64,000 nt of DNA from Rhodopirellula bahusiensis (GCF_002727185.1 NZ_NIZW01000013.1:162511-226510); one strand, 5' to 3'; shown: positions 55,077 through 63,461, numbered from the stretch's first letter. Program-made: numbers and translations. Notes: generated by a model from the letters alone, not told the origin.

Positions 55077-56285
55077 ATGCCCATTCGACTCTCGCTCCTT
55101 TTGATTTTCCTCTCCTCGATGGCGCTTTCGCACCCGTTGCACGCCCAACGATCCGGCGAGCGCAGACGCGGCAACGGCGGCAGCAATCAAGGTGGTGTGC
55201 TTGGCAACTCGCCTTTGCCTGACGTCAATGCTCTGACGGCCGACGGCAAACCCGTCAACCTTCGAGAACTCTGCGATGGCAAGTACACGCTGTTGGCGAT
55301 GGGATGTTTGACCTGTCCCGAATTTCATCGCAGCTATCCCGAAATCGAGGCAGCGAACCAGGACTATGCATCCGATGACGTTCAGTTTTTCTACGTCTAC
55401 AAATCGCTCCGGCATCCTGAACTGGGCGGCTATGTGGAGGCACAGAACCAGAACGAACGATTGTTGCAACTGAAAGAAGCCCGCGAAATGCTTGGGACGC
55501 AGGCCCCTTGGATCGCGGATTCGATCGACAACTCGATTCGAGACGCGTTGCAATCTGGATCGCGGTCGGTGTATCTGGTTTCGCCCGAAGGCAAGATTGT
55601 GTTTTCACACAACAAACCGACGCGGTCGGACATTCGCGAAGCCCTGAGTCAGTTCGTCGGAGAGATCGAACAACCGACCCTCGCCAGCGAACTCGACTTG
55701 CCGCAATTGCCTCGCCGTCGTCAAAACCTCAACGTCGATTCGGAAATTCGAGTGGCCCGACCAGAAGGTCTGACGATTCTCGTTCAAACGGCCAAGACAC
55801 CCGAACAAACTTACTATGTCAAGTTGCGTGCGGAGGCGGATGCGGAATTGCTGCAAACCGGCACGGGAAAATTGTTTCTCGGTTTCTATCCCGACCCAAT
55901 CCACAACGTGCATTGGAACAACCTGACGGAACCAATGAAGTACACGTTGACCCTTCCGGAAGGCGTGGAAGCCACTCCGATGGAAGCGAGTGCCAACAAG
56001 GGGCCAGGCGACAAAGACACACAGCCAAGACAATTCTGGGTGACGGTGAAATCAGACGGGCCGCTGTCGTCGATCGATTTGTCGATCGATTTGTCGATGC
56101 ACTACTTCGGATGCACCGAAGACATGTGCGAAGCCCTGACGCAGGAATACACGATCGAATTCAAAGAAGCAGGAATGGACTCCCGAACATTCGGTTTCAA
56201 CCGAGGCCCCCGCGGACGTGCCAGACAGGAAGGAGATAGAGGCCCCGAGAGATCACGGCCCGGTCAGCGTCGTCGCATTCAATGA
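55077..56285 (+). CDS. Secreted thioredoxin-fold protein, iodothyronine-deiodinase-like
   Basis: A 402-residue exported protein with signal RLSLLLIFLSSMALSHPLHA. Residues about 48-200 form a redoxin fold with LLAMGCLTCPEF (Cys77 and Cys80), resembling the GSCTUPPF site of iodothyronine deiodinases with Cys for selenocysteine, and later TQAPWIADSIDNSIRDAL. The remaining C-terminal half contains HYFGCTEDMCEALTQEYTIEF, a pattern similar to the cysteine pair of DsbD alpha-like domains. A 12-bp tandem duplication lies at 56070-56093. The protein ends in a Gly/Arg-rich tail. A thiol-redox role outside the cytoplasm is likely. True substrate unknown. Confidence 0.75.
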   Translation: MPIRLSLLLIFLSSMALSHPLHAQRSGERRRGNGGSNQGGVLGNSPLPDVNALTADGKPVNLRELCDGKYTLLAMGCLTCPEFHRSYPEIEAANQDYASDDVQFFYVYKSLRHPELGGYVEAQNQNERLLQLKEAREMLGTQAPWIADSIDNSIRDALQSGSRSVYLVSPEGKIVFSHNKPTRSDIREALSQFVGEIEQPTLASELDLPQLPRRRQNLNVDSEIRVARPEGLTILVQTAKTPEQTYYVKLRAEADAELLQTGTGKLFLGFYPDPIHNVHWNNLTEPMKYTLTLPEGVEATPMEASANKGPGDKDTQPRQFWVTVKSDGPLSSIDLSIDLSMHYFGCTEDMCEALTQEYTIEFKEAGMDSRTFGFNRGPRGRARQEGDRGPERSRPGQRRRIQ

Positions 56286-56339
56286 TCGCGTGTCTGGCTC
56301 GAATTCCCCACCCCCGTTCTTCTATTTCACTGAACTCAT

Positions 56340-57896
56340 ATGAATCATTCTCTCTGTATCCCTGCCATTCTGTTTGCGACTCTCATTGCCACGTCAACGC
56401 GCGCTCATGATGGGCACTCGCATGCTCCGTCACCCGAGACGCAACATGAGATCGTTCGGCTCAACACGGGACCTCCTCGGACCACTTTGGTAGTCCAGCG
56501 TGATGAGACGCAGTTGGAGCGTCCGGCGATTGCCAGCGTTTTTGAACCCTTTCGAAACAAGCTCGCCATTCGCCATGACCGGGACCATCTCTTTGTGGAA
56601 TCCAACGGCATGCCTGACCACTCGATGATGGTCGGTATCACCGCTTGGCAGCAACAAGTCCCGTTGCCGCAAAAGTACACCGGCAACAACGCATGGAGCA
56701 TTCCGCTGCATCCCGTGCCGGCCAAGAGGCCAATGCTCACGAAGGACAACTTCTTTCGAGGTGCGATCGCGCTCGCCGCCAACGGCGTCCCGATATTTAA
56801 TCCAATCAAAAACGATGGCAAGACTGACACGCTAAAGGCCGGCGAGTTGGATCAATGGGGCGGCCATTGCGGACGGGCTGACGACTACCATTACCACATC
56901 GCTCCCGTGCACCTGGAAAAGATTGTGGGCGTGGGGAATCCTGTTGCCGTCGCGCTCGATGGCTATCCGATCTACGGCTACAACGATCCGAATGGCATGC
57001 CACCAACTGATCTGGATCACTTGAACGGGCACAAAGGTCCTGACGGCAAGTACCACTATCACGCCACGACGACGTTTCCCTATTTGAACGGCGGATTCTA
57101 TGGCGAAGTGGTGGAACGCGATGGCCAAGTTGATCCGCAGCCCCGTGCTCAAGGCGTCCGTCCAGCGTTGAGAGGGTTGAAAGGAGCCAAGATCACCGGT
57201 TTTGAGCAACCCGCGCAGGATAGCTACATCGTGCGATACGAAGTGTATGGAAAGCCTCGTTCGGTGGAGTACACCGTTGCGAAGGACGGCTCGGCGACGT
57301 TCCAGTTCGTGACTCCTCAAGGAACTGAAACAGAACACTACACGCCAAGACAACGGGGCGGTGGCGAAGGTCGTCGCGACGCAGAACCACCTCGCCGCAA
57401 TGAACCAAGCGGGCAACGCCGAGGCGGGAACGGCCAGTCTCGTGAGGGGCGCCGTTCCGGTCGAGGAGGCCGGCCCGATTCAATGCGTCCGTCTGCTGAC
57501 GCGAATCCGCGAAATGCAGGTGGGCCACGTGGCCCGCAACCTGGCGATGGGCCTCGCCAGCCTTGGATTCTCGTGCACGCGGATGAGATCGATTTGGATC
57601 ACAACAACATCATCAGTCGAGATGAGATTGTTGGCGAAGCGACCAAAGCGTTCGCTGGATACGATACCGACAACGATGAACAACTCACCCAGTCAGAACT
57701 TTCTGGCCGTGGCGGTTCGCGTAGTGCAATGGCGGGATTTCTAAAGGGACACGCCAAAGAGATTGACCGCGACAATGACGGGATCGTTTCGAAGAAGGAA
57801 GCGATCTCGAATGCGGAGCGGATGTTTCAAAAAATCGACACGAGCGGTGACGGCGAGATCCAGCCAGATGAACTGGAGGCCTCCCGCAGGAAGTGA
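56340..57896 (+). CDS. Secreted YHYH-domain protein with four EF-hand-like loops
   Basis: A 518-residue exported protein. After the signal (ILFATLIATSTRA) is a His-rich segment HDGHSHAPSP. The YHYH domain spans about 60-265 with YHYH at 183-186 and 238-241, where His residues probably bind metal. Residues about 335-405 are Gly/Arg-rich. The C-terminus has four EF-hand-type loops near 418-429 (DLDHNNIISRDE), 442-453 (DTDNDEQLTQSE), 476-487 (DRDNDGIVSKKE) and 500-511 (DTSGDGEIQPDE). Calcium binding is likely. It ends the ECF cluster. Confidence 0.87.
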   Translation: MNHSLCIPAILFATLIATSTRAHDGHSHAPSPETQHEIVRLNTGPPRTTLVVQRDETQLERPAIASVFEPFRNKLAIRHDRDHLFVESNGMPDHSMMVGITAWQQQVPLPQKYTGNNAWSIPLHPVPAKRPMLTKDNFFRGAIALAANGVPIFNPIKNDGKTDTLKAGELDQWGGHCGRADDYHYHIAPVHLEKIVGVGNPVAVALDGYPIYGYNDPNGMPPTDLDHLNGHKGPDGKYHYHATTTFPYLNGGFYGEVVERDGQVDPQPRAQGVRPALRGLKGAKITGFEQPAQDSYIVRYEVYGKPRSVEYTVAKDGSATFQFVTPQGTETEHYTPRQRGGGEGRRDAEPPRRNEPSGQRRGGNGQSREGRRSGRGGRPDSMRPSADANPRNAGGPRGPQPGDGPRQPWILVHADEIDLDHNNIISRDEIVGEATKAFAGYDTDNDEQLTQSELSGRGGSRSAMAGFLKGHAKEIDRDNDGIVSKKEAISNAERMFQKIDTSGDGEIQPDELEASRRK

Positions 57897-57960
57897 GCAT
57901 GCAGGGCATGCGCACGAAGCATGCCTGAGTTGCTGACATCAAGTCACAAATGGACGTGGC

Positions 57961-58710
57961 TCAGGCCACGCCCTCTTGCATGTCTGCTTCCACCACATTT
58001 TCCGCAAAGCTTTGGTAGGCTTCCCCGATTTGCTGTGCCATCGGATCGGGCCAAGCATGGAAGCGTCCTTCCGCGAGTGCATCAAAGATTGCGGTGGCGA
58101 CCAATTCCGGCGAGGCGGCGATGTCTTCGAAGCCAGCGTTTTGGCCCATGTCAGTCGCGATTGGACCGGGATGAACACTGACAACCTGTGTGCCTTGGTC
58201 TCGCAAAGTTTCACGCAACCCTTGTGTCACTGAATAGCTGGCCGATTTCGACGCGCAGTAGGTGGTGAGGTCTCCGAACGTTTTGACCGACGCCACACTG
58301 TTCAGTTGAGCGATCGCGCCTCCGCCGTTTGCTTTCAACACGGGAGCAAACGCTTGGACCATTCGAATCAGACCGTAGACATTCACGTTCATTTCGAATT
58401 GCAGCGCTTCGATCGCGTCGTCATCCAGCGAGTTCTTGACCTTCAGGACGCCAGCGTTGTTGATGACGAGGTCCACGTCGGTTGCAACATTCGCGGCGGA
58501 GGTGATGGATGCCGGATCCTCCAAGTCCACTCGGACTGGGACAACGCGGTCGCCGTGCTCCTTCACAAGGGAGTCAGCCGAGTCGGTGTTGCGGACGGCG
58601 GCGTACACTTTGGACGCACCGCGTTTCAAGGCTTCTTCCAAAATCACTTTGCCGATGCCGCGGTTTGCTCCGGTGACCAGCACGACTTTGTCTTTCACTT
58701 CAAAATTCAT
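57961..58710 (-). CDS. Short-chain dehydrogenase/reductase (SDR)
   Basis: An NAD(P)-dependent oxidoreductase of 249 residues. The cofactor motif LVTGANRGIGKVI lies near residue 10, NNAG appears as VINNAGVLKV, and the catalytic Ser, Tyr, Lys are in LNSVASVKT and TYCASKSASYSVTQGL (Tyr and Lys of YxxxK). ATG 58710 gives the usual length; upstream sequence in the same frame is not conserved. The adjacent AhpD-like gene lies 109 bp upstream on the same strand and could be co-transcribed. Substrate unknown. Confidence 0.88.
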   Translation of the reverse strand: MNFEVKDKVVLVTGANRGIGKVILEEALKRGASKVYAAVRNTDSADSLVKEHGDRVVPVRVDLEDPASITSAANVATDVDLVINNAGVLKVKNSLDDDAIEALQFEMNVNVYGLIRMVQAFAPVLKANGGGAIAQLNSVASVKTFGDLTTYCASKSASYSVTQGLRETLRDQGTQVVSVHPGPIATDMGQNAGFEDIAASPELVATAIFDALAEGRFHAWPDPMAQQIGEAYQSFAENVVEADMQEGVA

Positions 58711-58819
58711 CTCGAAACTCTTTTCCGTGTTTGTTTTGTCAAATTTGCTTGATCGGCGGCACTTGATAGCGCCAGCCTTGTTTGCGTTGCATCTTCCGTC
58801 TGCTGTGCTACCGCACAAA

Positions 58820-59377
58820 CTACGCTTCGGCGTGCCATTCGTTTTTTGAAAAGGCATCATCAAGTGGCGTTTCCGCGATGTGATTGGTGTAGTTCGAGAG
58901 CACTTTGTAGGCCGTCCCCACGATCACCTCGAAAACAGTTGCGTTTGTGTAGCCCACCGCCAACACCGCTTCGATGTCTCCGTCTTCCATCCAACCACGT
59001 TGAACGTTGACCTTTTCGGCGAAGACGCGAAGTGCTTCGAGCTTTGGATCGGCGATCGGTGTGCCCGTTCGCAAGGACTCGATCACGTCGGCCGGTACCT
59101 TGAGCGACTGCATGATCGACGTGTGGGCGGCCATGCAGTATTCGCATCCATTCAGCCGGTTGTTGGTCATCGCGATGATCTGACGCTCGGTCGCATTCAG
59201 ATTGGTCTTCGTATCAAAGATCCCCGCGATCGTTCGATAGGCTTCCAACAACGCAGGCGACTCCGCCATCGCGGCGTGCAGATTCGGAACAAATCCGTAT
59301 GTCTTCTGGCTGTGTTCCAGCTGTGGTTTGCTCGCTTCCGGAGCGGAATTGATCGTGTGTGTTTGAAAATCAGTCAT
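58820..59377 (-). CDS. AhpD/carboxymuconolactone-decarboxylase-like protein
   Basis: A 185-residue helical protein of the AhpD-like family. The peroxidase-type site is ERQIIAMTNNRLNGCEYCMAAH, in which Cys78, Cys81 and His85 match the CxxCxxxH motif. The start ATG 59377 is preceded by AAGG eight bases away. AhpD members reduce peroxides or act as alkylhydroperoxidase partners, and CMD-type members act on aromatics. With the neighbouring SDR gene it may handle oxidised or aromatic compounds, which is a guess from the pair only. Confidence 0.87.
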   Translation of the reverse strand: MTDFQTHTINSAPEASKPQLEHSQKTYGFVPNLHAAMAESPALLEAYRTIAGIFDTKTNLNATERQIIAMTNNRLNGCEYCMAAHTSIMQSLKVPADVIESLRTGTPIADPKLEALRVFAEKVNVQRGWMEDGDIEAVLAVGYTNATVFEVIVGTAYKVLSNYTNHIAETPLDDAFSKNEWHAEA

Positions 59378-59732
59378 CGTCTTGCCTTCGTTTTGACCAC
59401 TCGGTCCAAATGGGATCTGGAAATCAGAGGAAACATGTTCCTCCGGGGCGTGAACCACTGCGGTTGTGTCAGGAAAATGCATGTTTGAATGGCCGGACCG
59501 CCATTCGACGACCAAGTCGCGAGAAGAACCTCGTGGCATCAGGGTTCGTTAGTGCGGGCGAAACCGTCATCCGAGAGCCCGGCTGAACAGGACCGGCCCC
59601 TTGCGATCGATTGACACCATCCGCCCGGGCGAATCCCAAAAATCCGTGGTGGATTCTTCCTTCGCCGGTCTCGTCCACCTCGTACGATAGAAGGCGTTTC
59701 CGCATGTCTCTCAACATCGTTGAAGATCTGAA
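59378..59732. other. Divergent intergenic region, no gene seen
   Basis: Between the AhpD-like gene and the transglutaminase-like gene. It may contain divergent promoters. I see no gene, repeat or clear hairpin. Confidence 0.45.
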
Positions 59733-60575
59733 ATGAACACCGTCCATGTCGGGTGCCAACTGAACTACCTCGTGAAGTCGCCCTCGATCTTCCTGTTGAA
59801 CTGTTCTGTCGCCAAGAATCCGCACCAAATCGTGACTTCAGAGTCGCTCGAGGTACTGCCGTTTTCACCGGTCGAAGAATGCGACGTCAGCCCACTCGGC
59901 AACCGGGTCGTTCGATTGAACGCTCCTCCGGGAGAACTGCAGATTCGCTACGCGGCGACCGTGGGTTTGCAGACCGAATCCGTTGACTCGAATGACTTGA
60001 TGGAAACCGATTACGAAAAGCTGCCCGGCGACATTCTTTCGTATCTCAACCCGAGCCGATATTGCGAATCTGACAAGCTCTACCGCTTTGCCATCGACGA
60101 GTTCGGACACCTCGTTCCCGGATATTCACGCGTCACAGCAATTTGCAATTGGACGTTCGAGCAACTGTCCTACATCCCCGGCAGCACCAATTTCACGACG
60201 ACCGCTTGCGATGTCTTGTTGCAACGTGCGGGCGTGTGCCGAGATTATGCACACGTCGCAATCAGCTTGTGCCGTGCGTTGGGAATCCCTGCCCGGTATG
60301 TATCCGGGTACGCGGTCAACCTGGTCCCGCCGGACTTCCACGGTTTCATGGAAGCCTACTTGGACGGACGTTGGTTCCTCTTTGATGCCACTCGTTTGGC
60401 ACCGGTCGGAGGCTTGGTTCGAATCGGAACCGGGCGAGATGCAGCCGACGTAGCTTTCGCGACCATCCGCGGTGAAGTCGATTGCACGGGAATGGGAGTG
60501 TGGGCAACGGATGCCAACCCGACGGACGAAAGGCTAAGTCCTGACAATGTGCAAACCGGAGTCAGCTCTGCTTGA
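59733..60575 (+). CDS. Transglutaminase-like cysteine protease
   Basis: A 280-residue protein of the transglutaminase-like superfamily. The catalytic triad is Cys169 (AGVCRDYAH), His203 (DFHGFMEAYL) and Asp218 (FDATRLAP). An N-terminal domain of about 110 residues resembles the beta-strand region common in bacterial members, with LNPSRYCESDKL. There is no signal peptide. Most bacterial members are thought to cleave or crosslink peptides, but few have known substrates. The gene stands alone, 133 bp before the haem-protein gene, which is convergent. Confidence 0.88.
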   Translation: MNTVHVGCQLNYLVKSPSIFLLNCSVAKNPHQIVTSESLEVLPFSPVEECDVSPLGNRVVRLNAPPGELQIRYAATVGLQTESVDSNDLMETDYEKLPGDILSYLNPSRYCESDKLYRFAIDEFGHLVPGYSRVTAICNWTFEQLSYIPGSTNFTTTACDVLLQRAGVCRDYAHVAISLCRALGIPARYVSGYAVNLVPPDFHGFMEAYLDGRWFLFDATRLAPVGGLVRIGTGRDAADVAFATIRGEVDCTGMGVWATDANPTDERLSPDNVQTGVSSA

Positions 60576-60708
60576 GCGACTTGACACTTCTGGCGAGTAA
60601 GTTCAGCCGATCGATCTCAACACCTGGCATCGCGACCAATGTCGCAATAGCCGCTATCAGACATGCCAAGATTCGATCGCGTTTTCAGCGTCGATGTTCG
60701 TTCAACAA

Positions 60709-61323
60709 TCACGGATCACTAGGATCCTGAGATAGCGGGATGCTAATCACCAAAGCGGCCGCCCGATCGTCATTGCTGGATCGGCGCGAAGCGTGGCAAC
60801 TGAGGCAGGTCGCTGACAATCGGATTCTTCCCGCGAAACGGTAGACGTCTTTCTCGGTCTCATCGAAACTCGGCTTGCCAGTCTTCAGCGATTTCACCGC
60901 TCGCTTTTCAAAGCCTTTCTCGGGTTCATTGTCGATATTCATCGCTTTCAAATCGACCGCGATCCATCGCAATTGAATCCCGTGGCTCTTCTCGAGCTCC
61001 GCAAACACATCTTCCAGGGAACGAGACGGGATGCTGAGCCCTTCGTCTTCGCGGAAGAAGTCGCGGTGCATGACCTGGAGAGCTCCGTGCAAAGTCTCGT
61101 GCAGGATGGCCGCACGGGTTCTCGCTTCAACCAGCGTCGTTTTCGAATGATCACGCGAAGACTCATCATTCGACGTGCGGACCGTCGTCGCATTTTTCGC
61201 TGGAGCATCGATTGACTTTGTCTGATCGATTGACTTTGTCTGACTGACTGCCAACTCAGAAGTCAGCAACCAACCCAGCGTCATGGCGCCTGCAAACGCG
61301 AGCGTGCGAGTGAATGACCTCAA
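60709..61323 (-). CDS. DUF3365 (Tll0287-like) haem-binding periplasmic protein
   Basis: A 204-residue exported protein. The start is TTG 61323 with GAGG seven bases before it, which gives a signal peptide RSFTRTLAFAGAMTLGWLLTSELAVS. The core contains EARTRAAILHETLHGALQVMHRDFF (in part), similar to DUF3365/Tll0287 proteins, and a single CLSCH haem-c motif at 173-177. It probably binds one haem and could act as a sensor or small electron carrier. A perfect 18-bp tandem duplication at 61207-61242 encodes the repeated QTKSID near the mature N-terminus. It is convergent with the transglutaminase-like gene. Confidence 0.75.
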   Translation of the reverse strand: MRSFTRTLAFAGAMTLGWLLTSELAVSQTKSIDQTKSIDAPAKNATTVRTSNDESSRDHSKTTLVEARTRAAILHETLHGALQVMHRDFFREDEGLSIPSRSLEDVFAELEKSHGIQLRWIAVDLKAMNIDNEPEKGFEKRAVKSLKTGKPSFDETEKDVYRFAGRIRLSATCLSCHASRRSSNDDRAAALVISIPLSQDPSDP

Positions 61324-61551
61324 AGGATTGCCTCGACAAAAGGAGGAAGAAGCGTCGCGAAAGGTTGACGCGAGGAAACGTTGATTGACGCATTGGAAGG
61401 ATCGATGAATCGCAAGCAGAGCATTCTGAAGCGAATACACGGTGTTTCCATACAAAATCACAGAATACCAGGCGACGGCATCACGCTTGCAATGAAATAG
61501 GTTGATACCACGGACGGGGCAATGCCTTCTCTCATTCTTGGAATCGAAACC

Positions 61552-61704
61552 ATGTTGATGCGAAACCCCCACGAAGAAATTGTTGTCACCAAAACGAGTT
61601 TGGTTGCACCCAATTGCGAGTCACCAACGGTTTACCTGTTTGGACAAACCGTTCTCTTGCTGTTGTTCTTGGTTGCGATCCTGCTTCGTTCGTTGACATT
61701 CTAA
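61552..61704 (+). CDS. Possible small single-pass membrane protein
   Basis: A 50-residue open frame from ATG 61552 (ATG 61522 is also in frame) with a C-terminal membrane segment TVYLFGQTVLLLLFLVAILLRSLTF. There is no clear Shine-Dalgarno site and no recognised family. It would lie in the space between the divergent haem-protein gene and the convergent nhaA gene. It may be an accidental open frame, so confidence is low. Confidence 0.3.
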   Translation: MLMRNPHEEIVVTKTSLVAPNCESPTVYLFGQTVLLLLFLVAILLRSLTF

Positions 61705-61721
61705 ATCTTTGACCTTCGGTA

Positions 61722-61764
61722 GGAACGCTGCGACCGCAGATTGATCCTGCGATCGCAGCGTTCC
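61722..61764 (-). terminator. Long inverted repeat behind nhaA
   Basis: Arms of 18 bases (61722-61739 and 61747-61764; 17 of 18 pair) with a seven-base loop lie 37 bases beyond the nhaA stop. There is no T run on the minus strand, so a terminator role is likely but not proven. Confidence 0.5.
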
Positions 61765-61800
61765 GCCATTTCAAATCATCTTGCGAGACGCCAACTTCAC

Positions 61801-63123
61801 TCATTCGCGAATGGGCTTTGGCAGAGTCCACAAGAGCAGGCCCATTCCAGCGATCGCACTGATGGCGGACCCGACCAATACACCCGTCTTGGCAGTATCA
61901 AGTCCATCGGCTCCGAACGCCAAGCCGTCGATGAACAATGCCATCGTAAATCCGATCCCAGCGAGAAAGCTACCCGATATCAAAATGGGCCAGTTCAGTC
62001 CGCTCGGTAAACGTGCCACGCCCAATCGAATCACCAACCAACTGAACAGCACGATCCCAAGTGGTTTTCCGACGACCAAACCGATCACGACCGCGATAGC
62101 AACCGAGTCGCCCAGGTTTGCTGGTTCAATCAACACTCCCGCATTCGCGAGCGCAAAGACCGGCATGATCACATACGCGGTCCATGGATGCAGCGATGAC
62201 TCCAAGTACTCCAGCGGCGAGACCGTTTCTCGAGTGAGTTGCTGGACTTCTCGAACCACCTCGGCGCGGTGCAACCGGCGACGCCACTTCTTGGGTTGGA
62301 ATTCGTGCTCCTTCTCGTGCAAGTACTCACGAAAACGTTCGGGAACCAAAGTGGGTGTGGCAGGCGTCATCAGCCCTAGAATCACGCCGATCAGAGTCGC
62401 GTGAATGCCGGATTCGTGAAGTGCAATCCATGCAAGAATTCCGACAATCACATACGGCGGAAAGCGACGCACTCCAATTCGCGAAAGCAGATGCACCACG
62501 CCGACGGCAGCCGCAGCGAGGAACAAATAGCGGCCGTCCAGCGACTCGGTGTAGCCAACTGCGATCACCAGAATTGCACCGATGTCATCGACAATGGCGA
62601 GGGATAGCAAGAGCACTCGAAGGCTGTGTGGTACGCGAGAACCGAGGATCGCCAAACAGCCAACGACAAATGCGATGTCTGTCGCCATCGGAATGCCCCA
62701 CCCTTGCATTCCAGGTTGGCCGTATTGCATTGAAAGATACAGCGTGGCCGGCACAATCATTCCACCGATTGCAGCGGCGATGGGCAGAGTTGCCTGCTTC
62801 AGATCCGAAAGGGAACCATGAGCAAGCTCCCGTTTGACTTCCAAACCGATCACAAAGAAGAACACCGCCATCAAACCGTCATTGATGACATGGTGCAGGG
62901 AGTGGTGAAAGACGATGTCCCCAATGGCAATCGTCAGATCGGTATGCCAAAACGCCAGATAGCTCTCCGCCCAAGAGGAGTTCGCCGCGACAAGGGCGAC
63001 CACCGTACACAAAATCAGCACCAGCCCGCTGGTCGCCTCGATGTGTAAGAAGCGTGCAAACGGACGCAGCCACCGATCAATGGGTTGAATCGGTAGCGGA
63101 AGTCTAGTTTCGATGTGATTCAT
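61801..63123 (-). CDS. nhaA: Na+/H+ antiporter NhaA
   Basis: An inner-membrane antiporter of 440 residues with about 12 helices that expels sodium in exchange for protons. The ion-binding Asp pair lies in LLLSLAIVDDIGAILVIAV, and GWGIPMATDIAFVVG is another family hallmark. The N-terminal segment LEVKRELAHGSLSDLKQATLP is also typical. The length is above the roughly 390 residues of enterobacterial NhaA because of a loop around RKWRRRLHRAEVVRE (in the region 260-290). It fits a marine habitat. A 95-residue membrane protein is encoded just upstream on the same strand with a 50 bp gap. Confidence 0.94.
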   Translation of the reverse strand: MNHIETRLPLPIQPIDRWLRPFARFLHIEATSGLVLILCTVVALVAANSSWAESYLAFWHTDLTIAIGDIVFHHSLHHVINDGLMAVFFFVIGLEVKRELAHGSLSDLKQATLPIAAAIGGMIVPATLYLSMQYGQPGMQGWGIPMATDIAFVVGCLAILGSRVPHSLRVLLLSLAIVDDIGAILVIAVGYTESLDGRYLFLAAAAVGVVHLLSRIGVRRFPPYVIVGILAWIALHESGIHATLIGVILGLMTPATPTLVPERFREYLHEKEHEFQPKKWRRRLHRAEVVREVQQLTRETVSPLEYLESSLHPWTAYVIMPVFALANAGVLIEPANLGDSVAIAVVIGLVVGKPLGIVLFSWLVIRLGVARLPSGLNWPILISGSFLAGIGFTMALFIDGLAFGADGLDTAKTGVLVGSAISAIAGMGLLLWTLPKPIRE

Positions 63124-63173
63124 GCAAGCAGTGTGAGGGGTCTCTTGGGCGAGAAATGGAGCGGGAATACGAC

Positions 63174-63461
63174 CTATGGCAGATCAGGAAGCACGGTCAT
63201 TCCGTTGGTGAATGCGTCAGGGGAAAAGATCAGATAGACAAACATCATCGCCGCTGGCAGCAGCAGCAAAACCAGCATGGTGCAAATGACCCCGACGACA
63301 TAGTTCTTTTCATCGTCGTCCGTCAGAAGCTGGCTGGGCGGCGAGTTGTGCTCGTCATACATGTCAGGTCCTAACTCGTCGATGAAATAGACCGTCCTTT
63401 CTGAGGCGTCGTTCGCCTCATTGGTTTGGGACGTCGGGCTGGTAATCAATGCCGGCAGCAT
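63174..63461 (-). CDS. Small membrane protein, unknown function
   Basis: A 95-residue protein. ATG 63461 is set by the Shine-Dalgarno GGAGG nine bases upstream; a longer frame to 63887 has no such site. The first 55 residues are acidic and polar (SERTVYFIDELGPDMYDEH), followed by a membrane segment GVICTMLVLLLLPAAMMFVYLIF and a short tail. It lies 50 bp upstream of nhaA on the same strand and may be co-transcribed. I do not recognise a family. Confidence 0.65.
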   Translation of the reverse strand: MLPALITSPTSQTNEANDASERTVYFIDELGPDMYDEHNSPPSQLLTDDDEKNYVVGVICTMLVLLLLPAAMMFVYLIFSPDAFTNGMTVLPDLP

